From contig NC_084599.1 of the NCBI RefSeq assembly GCF_033807715.1, positions 12,339,125-12,403,124 of the forward strand: a stretch of 64,000 bases of DNA, read 5' to 3'. This document shows positions 42,850 through 56,100 of the stretch, piece after piece (within the stretch, counting starts at the first letter, position 1; each line of letters begins with the position of its first letter). The translations under genes and the position numbers were made by a program. The notes below the pieces were generated by a model. That model was not told the DNA's origin. It ran no database searches and saw nothing but the letters and a program-made list of their open reading frames with translations. This DNA comes from Cololabis saira. Taxonomy: Eukaryota; Chordata; Actinopteri; Beloniformes; Belonidae.

Positions 42850-45800
42850 AGATGGTACAGATAGAGAGGAGAGAAGATCTCTAAAAGAGTGTTGCAGGTC
42901 CTGCCACACATACATGAACCGGTTCTGTTCAAGGAGACGACATGAGAGCCGCTTGGCCTTTCATGGCCTTGCTGACATTACTCACAGATCTATGTTTAGT
43001 CGCAGGGCCAATGACCGGACCCATTCTGGATATACATCTGGATATACATCCACCGAAATCCTCAACAAAAGAGGAACGAGCTGGATGCAATTGCCATGTT
43101 GGTGAGAGAGAGAGAGAGTCCCTCTGCATGTGTTGGGAAAGCTCAACTGCAGAGGCAACATTTCTTTTAAAAAGAGAATTAGAGTAAGATGTATGGATAC
43201 ACAACTGAAATGTGTAGCATGTGAATGAGCTGAAAAAGTTTGCTGATTTTGACAATGGAGGGGAGATTTAAGTAGTCCCAGAAAGATTTGGAGACACTGC
43301 TTGACATGAACTGCCAAACTCATCATCACATGGTGAGCTACAACTATCGCTGACAGGTGGAATACTTGCCACATGTATCGCAGGTCATGATACACCCTGC
43401 AGCCCCCGCAGAGGGCAGAGGGGGCACCTGAGCTGCTGGCCGTCAAACAAAGCTTAGTAGGCCTAGCAGCTGAATGCCAACCATCCTGACGCCTGACTCT
43501 TCCCAAACAAGGGACCGTGTCGTGACTCCCCCTTACGCAAGTGACATCTGACGGCTCCGTTGTCCTCCTGCAGGGCAAGGCTATTCTCAAATGAATGTAA
43601 TTTTCCTGGCCGAGAAAGGACGCACTCTCCTTCCCCCCTTCCTGAGTTTGCGTCGCTCAGTCCCATGTGATCTTTCCATCATTCACAGCCTAGGGTGTGG
43701 TTCCTTTTTCACCTGGGCGGCTTCAGATGCATTTTCTAGCAGTCTGTGTTTAGCCCGGGTTAAGCTAATATTCCCCCTTTTTCCAAAACACATACTGAAA
43801 GCGTGCAGGCACATGATGACGCGCTCACACATGACAGCAGATGAACACACACAAACATTCATTGTGAAAAAGCAGTCGGTTATTTGTCGCCCTTTTAATT
43901 GCATGTTTAGCACAGGTGAGGGCCCTCTTATGTGCATGTCTTTTCATGTCTCATACGTGCCTTTACACAGTCACAGCGTGCCACAAAAAGGAACTGGGAC
44001 AGCATGTAAATAAAACCACAGGTGCACCTCTGCGGGTGCACCTGTGGTTTTATTCTGAGTAAAAACTTTAATGTCATTGAAACTTTTTTACCCAACCTTG
44101 CTGTTTTGAAAGTTTCCAGCACAGAATTTATGCAAATTGTAAGCATGCTATGACGTTTCCTTAAAGCAGAAAAAAATGTCACTTAATCCAAAATTAGCTG
44201 ACCTCATCACAGCACAGACCACACATAGGGTGCCGAGAATATAATGTAAATACAGGTCATGTACTGCACTAATTCAGTTGATTTACAGAGTGTCGATTAA
44301 TGATCAAGATAAACATATCCTGTTAGGCCACAGCAAGCAGCCCATACATTTTTTTCTTTATCAAAGGAACAGAAGAAAAAATAAACAAGTAATCAACAAA
44401 CATGTGAGTTGCTTTCCAAGATGGGCTCTTTCTTCTACAGTCCAGTTATTCCCTGCATGCTATGTCCCATTTGCTCTTGCATCCAAAGTGACTGACGTCT
44501 CATTGTGACTTCACAGTCACATGCTCTGAGGCAGCGTAGGAAAATACTGAGCTAGTTTCCACCCAGGACACCCAAAGACAGCAGAAATAACTTGCTTGCC
44601 TCCTGATTGGATTCCAGGTCCTGCATATGTAATTAAGTTTAAATAAACATCGCTTTCACAGTCTGTTTTATTGTGTTAAACTGACGGTGCTGACAAGTGA
44701 TCCCATTTTGATAGTGTACATAGATACATTGCTACATACTTTCTATGTCAAAGGAAGAACTGGCCAATGTAGATTCCTCTGGATCCTCTACCGTTTTCCT
44801 TTTTCCACTATCTCTCCCTCGTTGAACCTCCTCAACTGTTCTTTCCACCTTGGTTTATCCAGCGTTTCAATACTGAGACAGCACAGCAATAACATTGACA
44901 GAGAGTCAAATATCCTATTATATCATTATGTGCAGAGTCATGCACGCTGCAGAAATCCAATACTCATCTTTGCTCCACTTTGTAAATGACCCATCTGCAG
45001 CAAGCATGTTTTTGATGGCTGTGTTGCAACATACAGAGAGCTTACTGAATAACCGTTACTGCATGCGCATGTTTCACATCAGTTCAGCTGAGAACGGACA
45101 TACTCTTCATGCGGTTAAGAAGGGGGGCACTGAGGTTATTCCATGACTGCAAATAGAAATACTTTTTCAAACGGCTCTGAAAAGGTCAGATGGATGGATT
45201 CTAGTGTCGAGTCACTTCTATGTACAGTATCAGCATGACGTGTTAAGACTCAAACACAACATTTTTTCCTGACAGAAAGTTGTGCTGGAGTGTGAGATGA
45301 AGAACTCTCCCCAATATCAACCATTTATTTTATGTCGGGGAACAGCAGAAAAGAAAACAATAGTTAAGGACTATAAAGTTATACTGCCGGTAGGTCAATA
45401 ATGGCCCTGAATCACAGTGAACATTTACAATAAAGGTGTCAGCAGGCTGGACCAAAGTAAGATAATGATAATAAACTTATATAAGCCGATACCTCCACAA
45501 TGATGTGGGAAAGATAATGTTACAAAGAAAACTATTGCATCTTGTTTTATGGCTGTTGAACGAAGTGTACTTGGTTTCCCATGACACTTCGTCGTACTGG
45601 CTTAGTTTATTTTTGTTTTGTGTTCTTCATCTAAGGTTGTGCATACCTAAATCAATATCATGTCAGATGATTATTTTTGTTACTATATCCTGGCACATTA
45701 AATCTTAGTAGGAGTATACTTTCTTTTTCTCTTGACTGTAAATGTCTTCTCGCAATGACGAATCAGAGATCAAAGTCTGGATCTTGACAAAAAGAAGACT

Positions 45801-46838
45801 ATGACCACAACACCGATGACATAATATGTATGAAGACAATTTTACTCCATTAATTACAACTTTGATAATAATGTGAAGCACCTTGAGTGACAGATGCTGC
45901 AATGCTGCACATCAACTCTCATGCCTGAGACATATTTTACATCATCTGAGATAAGAATGCTAAATTAACCTGATCCCTTAATGGCATTGCTTGAGAAGAC
46001 ATTTGGTTTATGATTACACCGTGTATCAATCAACTGCTGCCTCCACTCCCATTTGTAGTCTCAAATTACCCTTTAAACTAACTCTGAACATGGCACATAA
46101 CAGCCACCATGAAATATGTCTGATTATGTAAAATTGTCACCCTCATTCTGGGTATTGTGTAGCAACGACGGATGGGAGCTCAATAAACACATCTTTAACA
46201 ACCAGTCAACACCAGACACGTCATCTGCTGCAGCAAAAATAGACACAACTGGCTAATTAAGTGTTAACTCACATTTAGCTGACTGGTTATATCAAGTAAC
46301 TTCAAATAGAAAGAATAGACGTGACTAAACATAGACAAGACCGAAGCCTGCTGCAGAGAGTTGCGATGAGTTGTTTAGTTTGAACGTCATTCCTTAGTTC
46401 GGGATGATTTTCACAGACAGAAACATGGATGATAAACAACATCCGTTTATATGGGCTGATGAGTTTAGTTCCTGATGGGACACAGCAATAACAAACATGC
46501 AATGCTGATATTGATGATCATAATTTCACACCTTTACTAGTCTGATGATTAGATTTTCATCTTTTTATGTATATTGTTAAAGAAAATATTTAGTGCAGAT
46601 TAAAAAAAAAAAAAAAAGAAGAAATTCCTTGCACTGTTACTTGAGCCTGCATCCAAAAATCTTTGAGTAAATCTAGTATTTTGAAACACTGCAAACAACA
46701 GTAGGGAGAGCGTGTGCGGATGAGGGAACAGGTGGAAGTCTATATAACACAGATCTAATGATTGTTTAGCAAGTTTGAAAAGTACTAGTTAGTTGCAGAC
46801 TGTCAGTCTATTTTGTCACTCGGGCTACATCAAGTGAG
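42850..46838. other. Intergenic stretch around the hairpin, no gene recognised
   Basis: Apart from the perfect hairpin near 44.03 kb and an A run near 46602, I saw no bounded feature. Frames of up to 202 codons (42982-43590, minus) are not recognisable as protein. Confidence 0.45.
44009..44054. repeat. Perfect 20-bp hairpin with 6-bp loop
   Basis: AATAAAACCACAGGTGCACC (44009-44028), loop TCTGCG, and the exact inverse 44035-44054. Each strand carries AATAAA at its 5' arm. No flanking duplication or relatives are visible in the window. Confidence 0.85.
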
Positions 46839-46847
46839 AATGTTACT

Positions 46848-47557
46848 CAGAGGTGTCAAGTAATGAAGTACAAATACTTCGTTACCTTACTTAAGTAGAA
46901 ATTTTGGTTGTCTATACTTCACTGGAGTAATTATTTTTCAGACGACTTTTTACTTTTACTCCTTACATTTTCATGCAATTATCTGTACTTTTTACTCCTT
47001 ACATTTTAAAAACAGCCTTGTTACTCTATTTCATTTCGGCCTTTAAAAAAAAACTATCCAGTTAAATTGCTCCATCCGGATAGAGTGAATTTGGTTGTGG
47101 TTGTTTCAGATGTTCTTGTCCAGTTTTGTTCTTACATCCGTTCCCTCAGATTCCTGCAACTAAACTTGGATGTACATTCCAATAAAGGTTAGGATAAATG
47201 ATAACATGCCTCTGAAGTTTGACTTTTTGCACCATTACAATACTTATAGGCAACTAGTCATCATATCTTCTGCTCTCTGAAACACATGTTAATGCTCAAT
47301 AGTACACATATATGGTTCTTTAATATATTTGCATTATACTAAGATGCATTCATTTTCAATGGCTTTTGTCCTTAATGGCTTTTCCCCCTTACATTACTTT
47401 TACTTTTATACTTTAAGTAGTTTTGAAACCAGTACTTTTATACTTTTACTTGAGTAAAAAACTTGAGTTGATACTTCAACTTCTACAGGAGTATTTTTAA
47501 ACTCTAGTATCTATACTTCTACCTGAGTAATGAATGTGAATACTGAAGACACCTCTG
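46848..47557. mobile_element. hAT non-autonomous element, copy 2
   Basis: The same family as 38147-38840, in the same orientation and 710 bp long. ATGTTACT flanks it exactly at 46840-46847 and 47558-47565. One difference is a short insertion near 47360 in which 'aatggctttt' is repeated. Confidence 0.92.
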
Positions 47558-48318
47558 ATGTTACTCATGTAAACTCAGCTAGGGGGCTTTGTCAGACTGG
47601 CTAAATCAAGACAAGCTAACTCCCAAAATGCTGGAGTTTCCCTTTAAGAAGACATCTTTGGTTCATACTGTCTGCAATGAAATGAAAGTCAACAGTACGG
47701 TTTGTGGTGTGACAGTTAGATAATGTACCCATTGTATATTTTGGATGACTCAGTATCACGGCAGGCCACGGGGTGAACAGGATGCAGTGTGGGCAACTGG
47801 AGCCAGGAGGCAAACAGCTGGCTCTCCAGGTGGGAGATATCCTCCGTGTGGTACATTCCAGCCAGAAAGTTTTCCTCCTTGATGTCACATGTCAATGCCT
47901 GGGGTGCTATAATTGCTTCATTTATCAATGTTTTTATTTTGCTTGTCATTTTACACTGATGCCTAGTATTAGGCATTCAATTGGACACATGCATTTGCAA
48001 GATAATCAGTGTTTCTACGGTTCTAGGAGACCATTGAACACATATTTGAGCTAGTGGTTCTTAGGATACAGCTCAGTAAAGAGTAACTCCATCACACAGC
48101 GATGATTTGTAAGATATGTTCATGGTTCTGAAAATACAACATTTTATCTTAAACCATTACTTTTTGCTCAAGTAGTCTTGCTGTCTAAACAAATCAAATG
48201 GGGGTTAAGATGGTTTCATATTGGCACCAAATAAAAGTCTACAGGATGTAGATCCAGCAGCTTACACCACCACTGTTCCTAATGCCTCTAACTGAAGACT
48301 ATTTTGGTGGCCACCATT

Positions 48319-48321
<3 letters not shown>

Positions 48322-48403
<82 letters not shown>

Positions 48404-48407
48404 TATA

Positions 48408-48475
<68 letters not shown>
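48322..48475. repeat. (TA)n microsatellite
   Basis: About 150 bp of TA with a few phase breaks. Tyr-Ile frames over it are artefacts. It abuts the LINE remnant on its right. Confidence 0.97.
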
Positions 48476-48479
<4 letters not shown>

Positions 48480-48555
48480 TTGTATATTTTTTACTTAAGA
48501 TTTTTCTTTTTTTCGTATCATTTCCCACTTTTTTCTTTACTAAATATGTATTTAT

Positions 48556-49890
48556 ATGTCATGATAAAGTGCTTTGAGAGGCTGGTCCTGGCCCACCTCA
48601 GGACCTGCTTACCACCCTCACTGGACCCCCTCCAATTCGCCTACCGTCAGAAAAGGAGGACAGAGGATGCCATCTCTACGACGCTTCACTCTGTCCCACT
48701 TTGACAATAGCAACACTTATGTGAGAATGCTGTTCATTGACTTTAGTTCAGCATTCAACACCACCATTTCCTCCAAACTGGTCACCAAACTCAGTGAACT
48801 GGGCATCAATATCTCTCTCTGTAACTGGATTGTGGACTCCCAAACCAGCAGACATCCGTCTGTTAGGCTAGATAATCACACCTCCTCAACCATCACCCAG
48901 AACAATGGCGTACCACAGGGATGTGTGATGAGCCCTCTCCTCTACTCCCCACGACTGCACACCTGCACACGGCTCTAACATCATTGTCAAGTTTGCAGAT
49001 GACACTACAGTGATTGGTCTCATCAGCAACGATGAGACGGCCTACAGGGAGGAGGTCCAACATCGTGGTGCACTGATAACAACTTGGCTCTCAAGACCAA
49101 GAAAACAAAAGAGATCATTTTCTTCTTTCTGAGGAGACTAAAGAAGGTCCATTTGTCTCCTCAGATCCTGGTGAACTTCTACCGCTGCACCATCTGCATC
49201 CTCACCAATTGTGTTACAGTTTGGTATGGCAACTGCTCTGCCCACGACCAGAAAGCACTGCAGAGGCTGGTGAAAACCGTCCAACGCATCAGCGGTTCCT
49301 CACTCCACTCCATTGGGGCCATCCAGGGCAAGCGATGCTTGTCTAAAGTATTCAGCATCATCAAAGACGTTCTCACCCCAACCACAGACGCTTGTTACAG
49401 GTCTCTCCACACCAGAACCAGTTGTAGATACTGTACATATCTGTCTATGTGGTTCATACTAAATATCCATATTTATTCAGTTTTTCTATAACATATCCTG
49501 TTACACTGCAGATAGCTGTATTGTTCCTACTACTACTATAATAGTACTGCCATTGCATTGCACATATCTGTACATGTTGTCATACATGGATCATATTACA
49601 TAACAATATTTATTTTACTCTTATAAGGTAACTGCTAACACACTGCACATATTTACATTTAATGTATACTACTGTAAACCACCTTTTGCAAAGCAACTGT
49701 ATACTACTGTCTACTCTACACTATATTTTGTGTCCTGTCTCTGTCTTGCACTGCCTGTCTATACTTTGTACAGTATATCACATTACACTTTTCTGCTTTT
49801 TATACTTCTGGTTTGACAGAAACTGCATTTTGCTGTCACTGTATTTGTACTCTGCACAATGACAATAAATTTGAATCTAAAAAAAAAAAA
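48556..49890 (+). mobile_element. Truncated non-LTR retrotransposon (LINE), decayed
   Basis: Plus-strand fragments in shifted frames give [69 protein letters not shown] (FADD box at 48992-49003) and SPQILVNFYRCTICILTNCV with further C-terminal sequence. These are reverse transcriptase motifs in order. Frameshifts and stops break it, including a deletion after LLYS. The 3' end is AATAAATTTGAATCT plus an A run. The 5' half is missing. Confidence 0.85.
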
Positions 49891-49899
49891 GTCTAGAAA

Positions 49900-50010
49900 A
49901 ATCTTATATTTTGTCATGTGGAGAAACAACAACTGGCATCAAAGAACCCCTTGTATGTGTCTTTGTACTTGGTGAATAAAGCTAACTCTGATTCTAAGTC
50001 TGTGCTGTTA
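49900..50010 (+). mobile_element. Second short LINE-type tail
   Basis: 'CTTGGTGAATAAAGCTAACT' then CTGATTCTAAG resembles another LINE 3' end just after the first. Only the tail is visible. Confidence 0.4.
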
Positions 50011-50599
50011 GAAGTGTGAAATAGCTTAATTCTGGCAACAGGTTTTCAAAATACTGCAGATGCCGTCATGTCCATACATACATGTACATGCATAAATATC
50101 ACATTATAACCTCTGTAAGGTTGATTACAGACTTCTCTTTAATCAACAGTACTGCTACTCTGTTAGCAATTCAGCTGTAACATTACAAAAATATGCTGCC
50201 TTGTTTAAACTGAAGCCTTGCTGTTGATCATTAGTTAAATAGATACAAGGGGTCAGAGCAACCTTCCCACTGTGACTCACTTTTGCCATCCACCCATACA
50301 CAGTAAATATTTAACTACACACAATTAGCAAAATTCTCTCTTCAGTACCTCAATGTACCTCTTCTCCAAAGTGGAAGTGCCATTTCAGTGTTTCCATCAA
50401 AATATTTTTGAATTTTTTGTCAAGCACTGAAAAAGTGGTCAGTGCCGGAAGGTCGTGTTCATTTGCATGATATTGTTATCATTTTTCTGAGGGAACCCTG
50501 GACAAAGGTTTTTCCCGATTTAGACCATTATAAAACATGTTTTTCAGTCTACAGCCAAACAGTTTGATGTCTGCAAGAGAGAAATTAACACAAAGACCA

Positions 50600-50860
50600 A
50601 TTTTTTTTTTTTTTCAATGGAATTATTGCAAAACAGGGAGGGTAGGGGGTTGGCAAAGCCTGGAAAGTTTGGGGGTGAGGGGGTGGGAATGGAAAAGGAC
50701 AGCAGTGGAGCAGAGAGAGAAAGAGAGAAAGAATAAGACAAGTGAGAGGAGAAGGGGGCGGAGGAGCCAGAGGGAGACAGGAATGGATGACGTCATCACT
50801 GGGGATGGAGGGCTATTTTAAGAAGGTGAAGGGGGGAAAGCTGCTGCGCACTTCTGTGAG
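50600..50860. promoter_or_regulatory. Purine-rich tract with CRE and TATA-like site
   Basis: A G/A-rich stretch with several G runs (50636-50690 and beyond) precedes the perfect CRE in ATGACGTCAT (50787-50796) and, about 17 bp later, CTATTTTAAG (50813-50822), a TATA- or MEF2-like box. Such spacing suits a promoter or enhancer, but no exon was recognised downstream. Confidence 0.35.
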
Positions 50861-50869
50861 CCAACGTCA

Positions 50870-52350
50870 TAGAAGAGATCAACTCTGCGTGACCTGTCAG
50901 CCCGATCATGTGACCTGAAATGACCTTCCCTATCAGTAATTAGATTACTCCATGTTAGCTGGGGAGCAAATGCCTAATTTAAGGGGCCAGGTACACTAAA
51001 AACAGCAAGAGAAAGTAAAAAAAAAAAAAAGGCAAAACAGAATGAGCCAAAAAGAGAAAGTAGGGGCTAAAAGCATTAGACGGAAAACCTAATAGAAAGA
51101 GTGTGAGTGCAAGAACTAAGTGTGGAGAAGGAAAATACAACAAGAGACATGCGGAACAGTGGAGCACCAGCCAAGATCGAATTAGCCTGCAGCTTTGGCT
51201 ACCTCTAAGTCTGGGATGGAGGAGGATTAGTGGGCTGGGATTCTGGAGTGTGTGTGGGAGTGTGTGGAAGTTTTCAACCGTGTGGGTGGAGAGCAGGGTG
51301 ATTTGGCAAGTTCTGAACTTGCACTAACAAAGGAAATGCCTGCATCTGGTATTCATCTTGTGTGTACTGTACACACAAGCACACACACACACGTTCATGG
51401 CCGTTATCTCCTATCTGTTGTCTTTCAGTGTAAAACTGCTGGGGAGTAGTGGTGCACATCCTAACATATTGCTAGTTGGCAGATTTGGTGTCCCCCACCT
51501 CCACGCACGTTGACCTTAAGAGCAAGTTTTACAACTGATACTACTTGGTGAATGGATAGAGCCACTGCAAAAAAATCATATCTTTGTTTTACCAAAAGTA
51601 ACACTGAAGAAGTCAATTTTGTGTTGCCAAAACCACCTACCCAGCCACCCACACTTCCTGCCCTGAGTCTCTCACTCCTCTCTCTTTCACGCCTGCTTTC
51701 TCCCGTCTATCTCTCCGCTTTGTTCTACTCCGATCTATTTTCTATTCTCCGAGCTGACACCTAACCTTTGTCGGACCACCAGTCCCGCTAGTGCTAAGCT
51801 GTGGGCTGTCGAACAGACAAATAAACAAACACATCGAGCTTACACCCTCCCAGCTCGGTCAAGTTTCACAGCTATAAAGGTTCTTATCGTGGCCGGCTTG
51901 TGTCCCGTGGGTGGACTTCATTAGCTTATTTAGCACATTCAGCCCAGTTCCAGGCTGTCCTGTCGTGGGCCTTTTTTTAGTGTGAGCAAACCAGCTTTGT
52001 ATAAGGCAGCAATTATCGGGTCCACTTTGTGGGGGTGTCATAAGTTACACCATGGGGGCTTCGGGAGAACGGTGTGACACAACTAGTGTCCTGTGAGCAG
52101 TGCGGCATCACGACACGAGAGAGACTGTGAATGAGCAAATGTTTCACTGCACGGGCAAAGAGTATGGAACGCAGTGTGAAATATCCTGTTGCAAACGTGA
52201 AAGGCTAATCCATAACAGTACGTTGTATTCTCAGGGGAATCATGTGGAGGCTCAAATCACAGTGGCACGCTTATTCACATGAATGCCCATCTACATCATA
52301 CTGGTTTTGATAGTTAATATTGTTTTAAGGTCTAATTGATAATTATCAAT
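50870..52350. other. Intergenic stretch, nothing recognised
   Basis: Unique-looking sequence with short CA and CT runs. No gene was identified. Confidence 0.45.
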
Positions 52351-52359
52351 AACCTATGG

Positions 52360-52827
52360 CAGGGGTATTCAACTAGATTCGGCCGGGGGCCACATCTGCA
52401 AAAGGACTGTATGGAGAGGGCCGCACAATTTGAAAATTTGGGGGTTTTCAAAATGTATTTTGCACTCAAAGACGAAGACTTATGTAAATATAATACATTT
52501 GTATTATACATTTGAATATATCTAGTTTACATATGAATTATGTATTAATTGTCTCCAGATTTGACAAATTGTGAATGTTAAATATAATATTCAGATAAAG
52601 AAATATTAATTTGAATGCAAGTTCACTTTCCACCAAGATTTCCTTATTTGAATATTATATTAAGCATTGAGCACAACCATTTTAGTCCATAGTAGCCAGT
52701 TATAAAAATATTATTAAAAAAGGTTTTTTTTTTTTTTTTTTTTTTCAACAAACAGCTGGCCCCTTTTTTGAAATATGACCAGGGGCCACATAAAAGCTCC
52801 TTGCGGGCCGCCAATTTAATAGCCCTG
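52360..52827. mobile_element. hAT element of second family, internally deleted copy
   Basis: The ends match the 42016-42837 element (CAGGGGTATTCAACTAG, right end ATAGCCCTG). ACCTATGG and TCCTATGG flank it, seven of eight bases alike. It is 468 bp and lacks at least two interior blocks present in the longer copy. Confidence 0.88.
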
Positions 52828-52877
52828 TCCTATGGTATACAGAGGAATTATTATTATTATTATATATCACAATTATC

Positions 52878-52986
52878 TGTCCGTCCGTCCGTCCGTCCGT
52901 CCGTCCGTCCGTCCGTCCGTCCGTCCGTCCGTCCGTCCATCCATCCATCCATCCATCCATCTATCTATCTATCTATCTATCTATCT
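52878..52986. repeat. Compound (CCGT)n(CCAT)n(CTAT)n microsatellite
   Basis: Three tetranucleotide blocks follow one another, each differing by a single base from its neighbour. It lies 50 bp from the second-family hAT copy. Confidence 0.95.
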
Positions 52987-53034
52987 GTGCTTCATATTCA
53001 GAGAAAACAGGCACAATTAAAAAGTACCTCAATT

Positions 53035-53190
53035 TCAAGTTTAATCAATTCAATTAAGTTAAATTTTATTTATATGGCGTCTATTACAACACAAGTTGTC
53101 TCTAGGCGCATTCAGGAGACCCAGAACATAACCCCCGAGCAATTCAATCAAGCACAGTTAATAAACCCTACAGTCAAAGAACAAGTATAA
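53035..53190 (-). mobile_element. LINE-derived 3' tail, copy 1
   Basis: TTTTATTTATATGGCGTCTA and the next 80 bases are shared with 57945-58030. In reverse it reads as a retroposon tail ending in ATTGA repeats. Confidence 0.65.
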
Positions 53191-53199
53191 TCATCCAGA

Positions 53200-56100
53200 G
53201 CAGCATACCAACTTATGAGAAATTGGATTCTGATTACACACTTGTCACACAAACTATGTCTCATCACTTTACCTTCCTCTTGGGAATGTGTTCACTGAGG
53301 ATGGAGTGACTAATGAAAATAAACTCAACGCAGACACTCCATCATTTTACTCATCAGTGTGCACATAAATACATAAATACCATAGTATGTGATGAGTGTG
53401 CAGTTGTGAGACTGAACCCAGTGAGGATGATTGTGAAATATTTGGCTGGTATCCAGTGTGCCTGTGGGTGCTCTTCAATTTATGGCTGTTATTGGGTTCA
53501 GCCGTGACTCAGCCACTAGCACCTGAAAAGCATGCACTTCGTAGTACGTACATAGTGTCATTTGATTTTTGTTTATGAACTGTGTGTCCTCAGTTTGGGA
53601 TGAAGTCTGCAAAGAAGTTTCAGAGAAAAGTTACTTGTCAAAAGTGAGGGGACTGTCGTGACGCGCTGTTCCTGAAATGGGATTTTGGTTGTAATGTCCC
53701 CAGCTCGGATGTCCACCAGTTACTGTAAGCTGTGACTGTGACTAAATCATACTCTGAAGTGCCACGTTCTTTTTCTTGCCTACTGTTATCGCATGCTTTG
53801 TCCAACATCTCTCTTTCTCTCTCTCTCTCTCTCTCCTTCTTTCTCTGACACTCGCTCCGGCACGTTGTCTGGCTCAGTGTGTAAAGCTGCCAAGTTTGAG
53901 ATGTGTCATCAATCATCTGTGCTGTGAGCCAGGAGGAAAAGCAAGCTGCACTTCAATCAGGGCCCCCTCTGCAGGTGTGGGATCAGAGGCCCCATCCACA
54001 CTTAACCCTTCCCACTCAGATCCTCCCCCCTCATATGACCTACTTTTTTAACTATAGTACATATCTTGTCTTCTTTCATGCTCTGTTCAAAGATGTGACA
54101 CCTTTCTTACGCCACTTTTGCTACTGTGACGTCCATGCAACTTTGCGTTATGTAATGAAAACCCCGGGCAATGTCTGTTGCAAAATGTACAAAGCAACAC
54201 CACAAAATAGTTTCCCAACTTTTATTGAAGCTGAATGTCTGACTAATTCTTTGGGCGTACCCTTATTATACAATGACCAGTGAGTGTGTCTATAGCTTAC
54301 ATTTTTCTCACATTTATGTGTTTTCTGCTTTCTGTGAAATAAGTAAAGAGGAGTGTTCTCTCTGTCTATGTGCTGAACTGGTCCATTAACTTCACAGGCC
54401 TGAGCAGGTGCCATCCAGCGATCTGAAGCACTCACACACCCCAGCATCCAGGATGGACGTCTACATGTTGAAAACTGTTTTACCTGAAGTTGAAATACCA
54501 TCTAACATACTCTCAGAATTTATCACAAATGTTGTTTTGTGATTTCAGGTCCAACTGATGGTTTATAGGTAAATTGTGCCACAAAGACATGTTTCATTTA
54601 TACTCACTGTGGTAACTCAGGCAATTTCTAAGATTAAGCAAATTTCTTGACATCCTGTACTACTCATTATACAAGTTGCGTTATTATGAGTCAATACGTA
54701 CAGATCATACATGCAATAGTGCCAGAGGCTCTGTGTCCCTCCATATCACATTGTCTTGGTTGGACAAATTGTCAAGCGTTATTATAAAATAAAATGAAAA
54801 ATAAGCAAGAAAACTGTTCATTTGTTAAAACTGCCCAGCCAGCAGCATCAAATCCCATACCTTTATTAAAATGAGAGTCTGTTGTCGTGAAATATTTTAA
54901 AGAGTTAATGTAAGAATGCTGTAAAACACAAATGTAGACTGCAAAAAAAAAACAAAAAACAACAACCAGTGAGCAAACTATGCTTCTGTGTTATACATCA
55001 CATTTAACAGATTAAATACCTCATAGCAAGATTCCACCCTCATCTTGTCACTTCCTCACCCCCTCCACTCATTTCTCAGGTCAAATGGACAGGTACTTGG
55101 GGAGTAGAATCAAGACTGGACAAACTGTGAAACAAGCGTTGGGTGGTTTTGTAATTCTAAGGACAAAACGCTGTGTTAATGATATCATCAGGACTGAGTG
55201 ACTCCTTTAAAGGCAACTGTATTTTTTCTTTGTTTTTTTTTTGGCCGTGCACTATTTCTTATATCCTCCCTCCCATATCGACTGTATAACCCAGCATATT
55301 TCATTCTGTATAACATATCATCTCACTGTTGCTTTTTCAAATATAGTAAACACCATGTCAGTTAGCATAAGAAGAAAAAAAATATAGAGTAATAAAAGTT
55401 GCCCTTATTTATTTAAAAACCAAAACTAAATAAGGGAAACTGTCTGTTCAAATTATTGCAAACATAATATCCAGAAAAGAATAGGCATTTCCTTCATTTC
55501 TTTGAGTTTACAACATAATTGTATAGGATCTGTATCATGGATGTTACTACTAAAACACAAGGCTCATATCTATCTATGACTAACCATTACATCTTGCATT
55601 GACTGAACACAATAGACATTTGTTTTTCATAAAATGATCAGAGACTGATACTCATAGTAAGACCTGTTTTCTTTCTCCACATAATCCCTATCAGTATGCC
55701 AGATATGACAGCGTCTTTACTGCATGTGCCAGATTCCTGTGGCAGTGTTGTGAGTTAGTGAGGTGTGTCTTACCGACTCACAGCCTTTCAGGGTGAATCA
55801 GGAGGAAATGGTGGCAGGAGAACAGGAGCAGCTGGCTGAATCTGCTGGGCATGGTTCATTTTTCTCCTGAGGCTCAGGGCGGCCCACGGGTGACTTTGAT
55901 GGATAGGAATGCTGCTCACCCACACACGCCCACACATGTCCCACACACTCAGTCTCTCACTCAACAACACGCACATGTACCATCGCACAAACAAGTGCAT
56001 GCACACTCGCACACAAGCCGCTCTGTCCGAGCAGATCAGATGTTCAATGTGAAATGTTTACGACTTGCCCACACAGCCTTCCTCTCCTGTCAATGAACTT

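Noticed and set aside
42982..43590. Minus-strand frame of 202 codons
   Set aside because: Composition is not coding-like, no similarity was recognised and no flanking exon structure was found.
44009..44054. Bacterial-type terminator
   Set aside because: The hairpin has the shape, but the context is vertebrate intergenic DNA and no T run follows in the right place.
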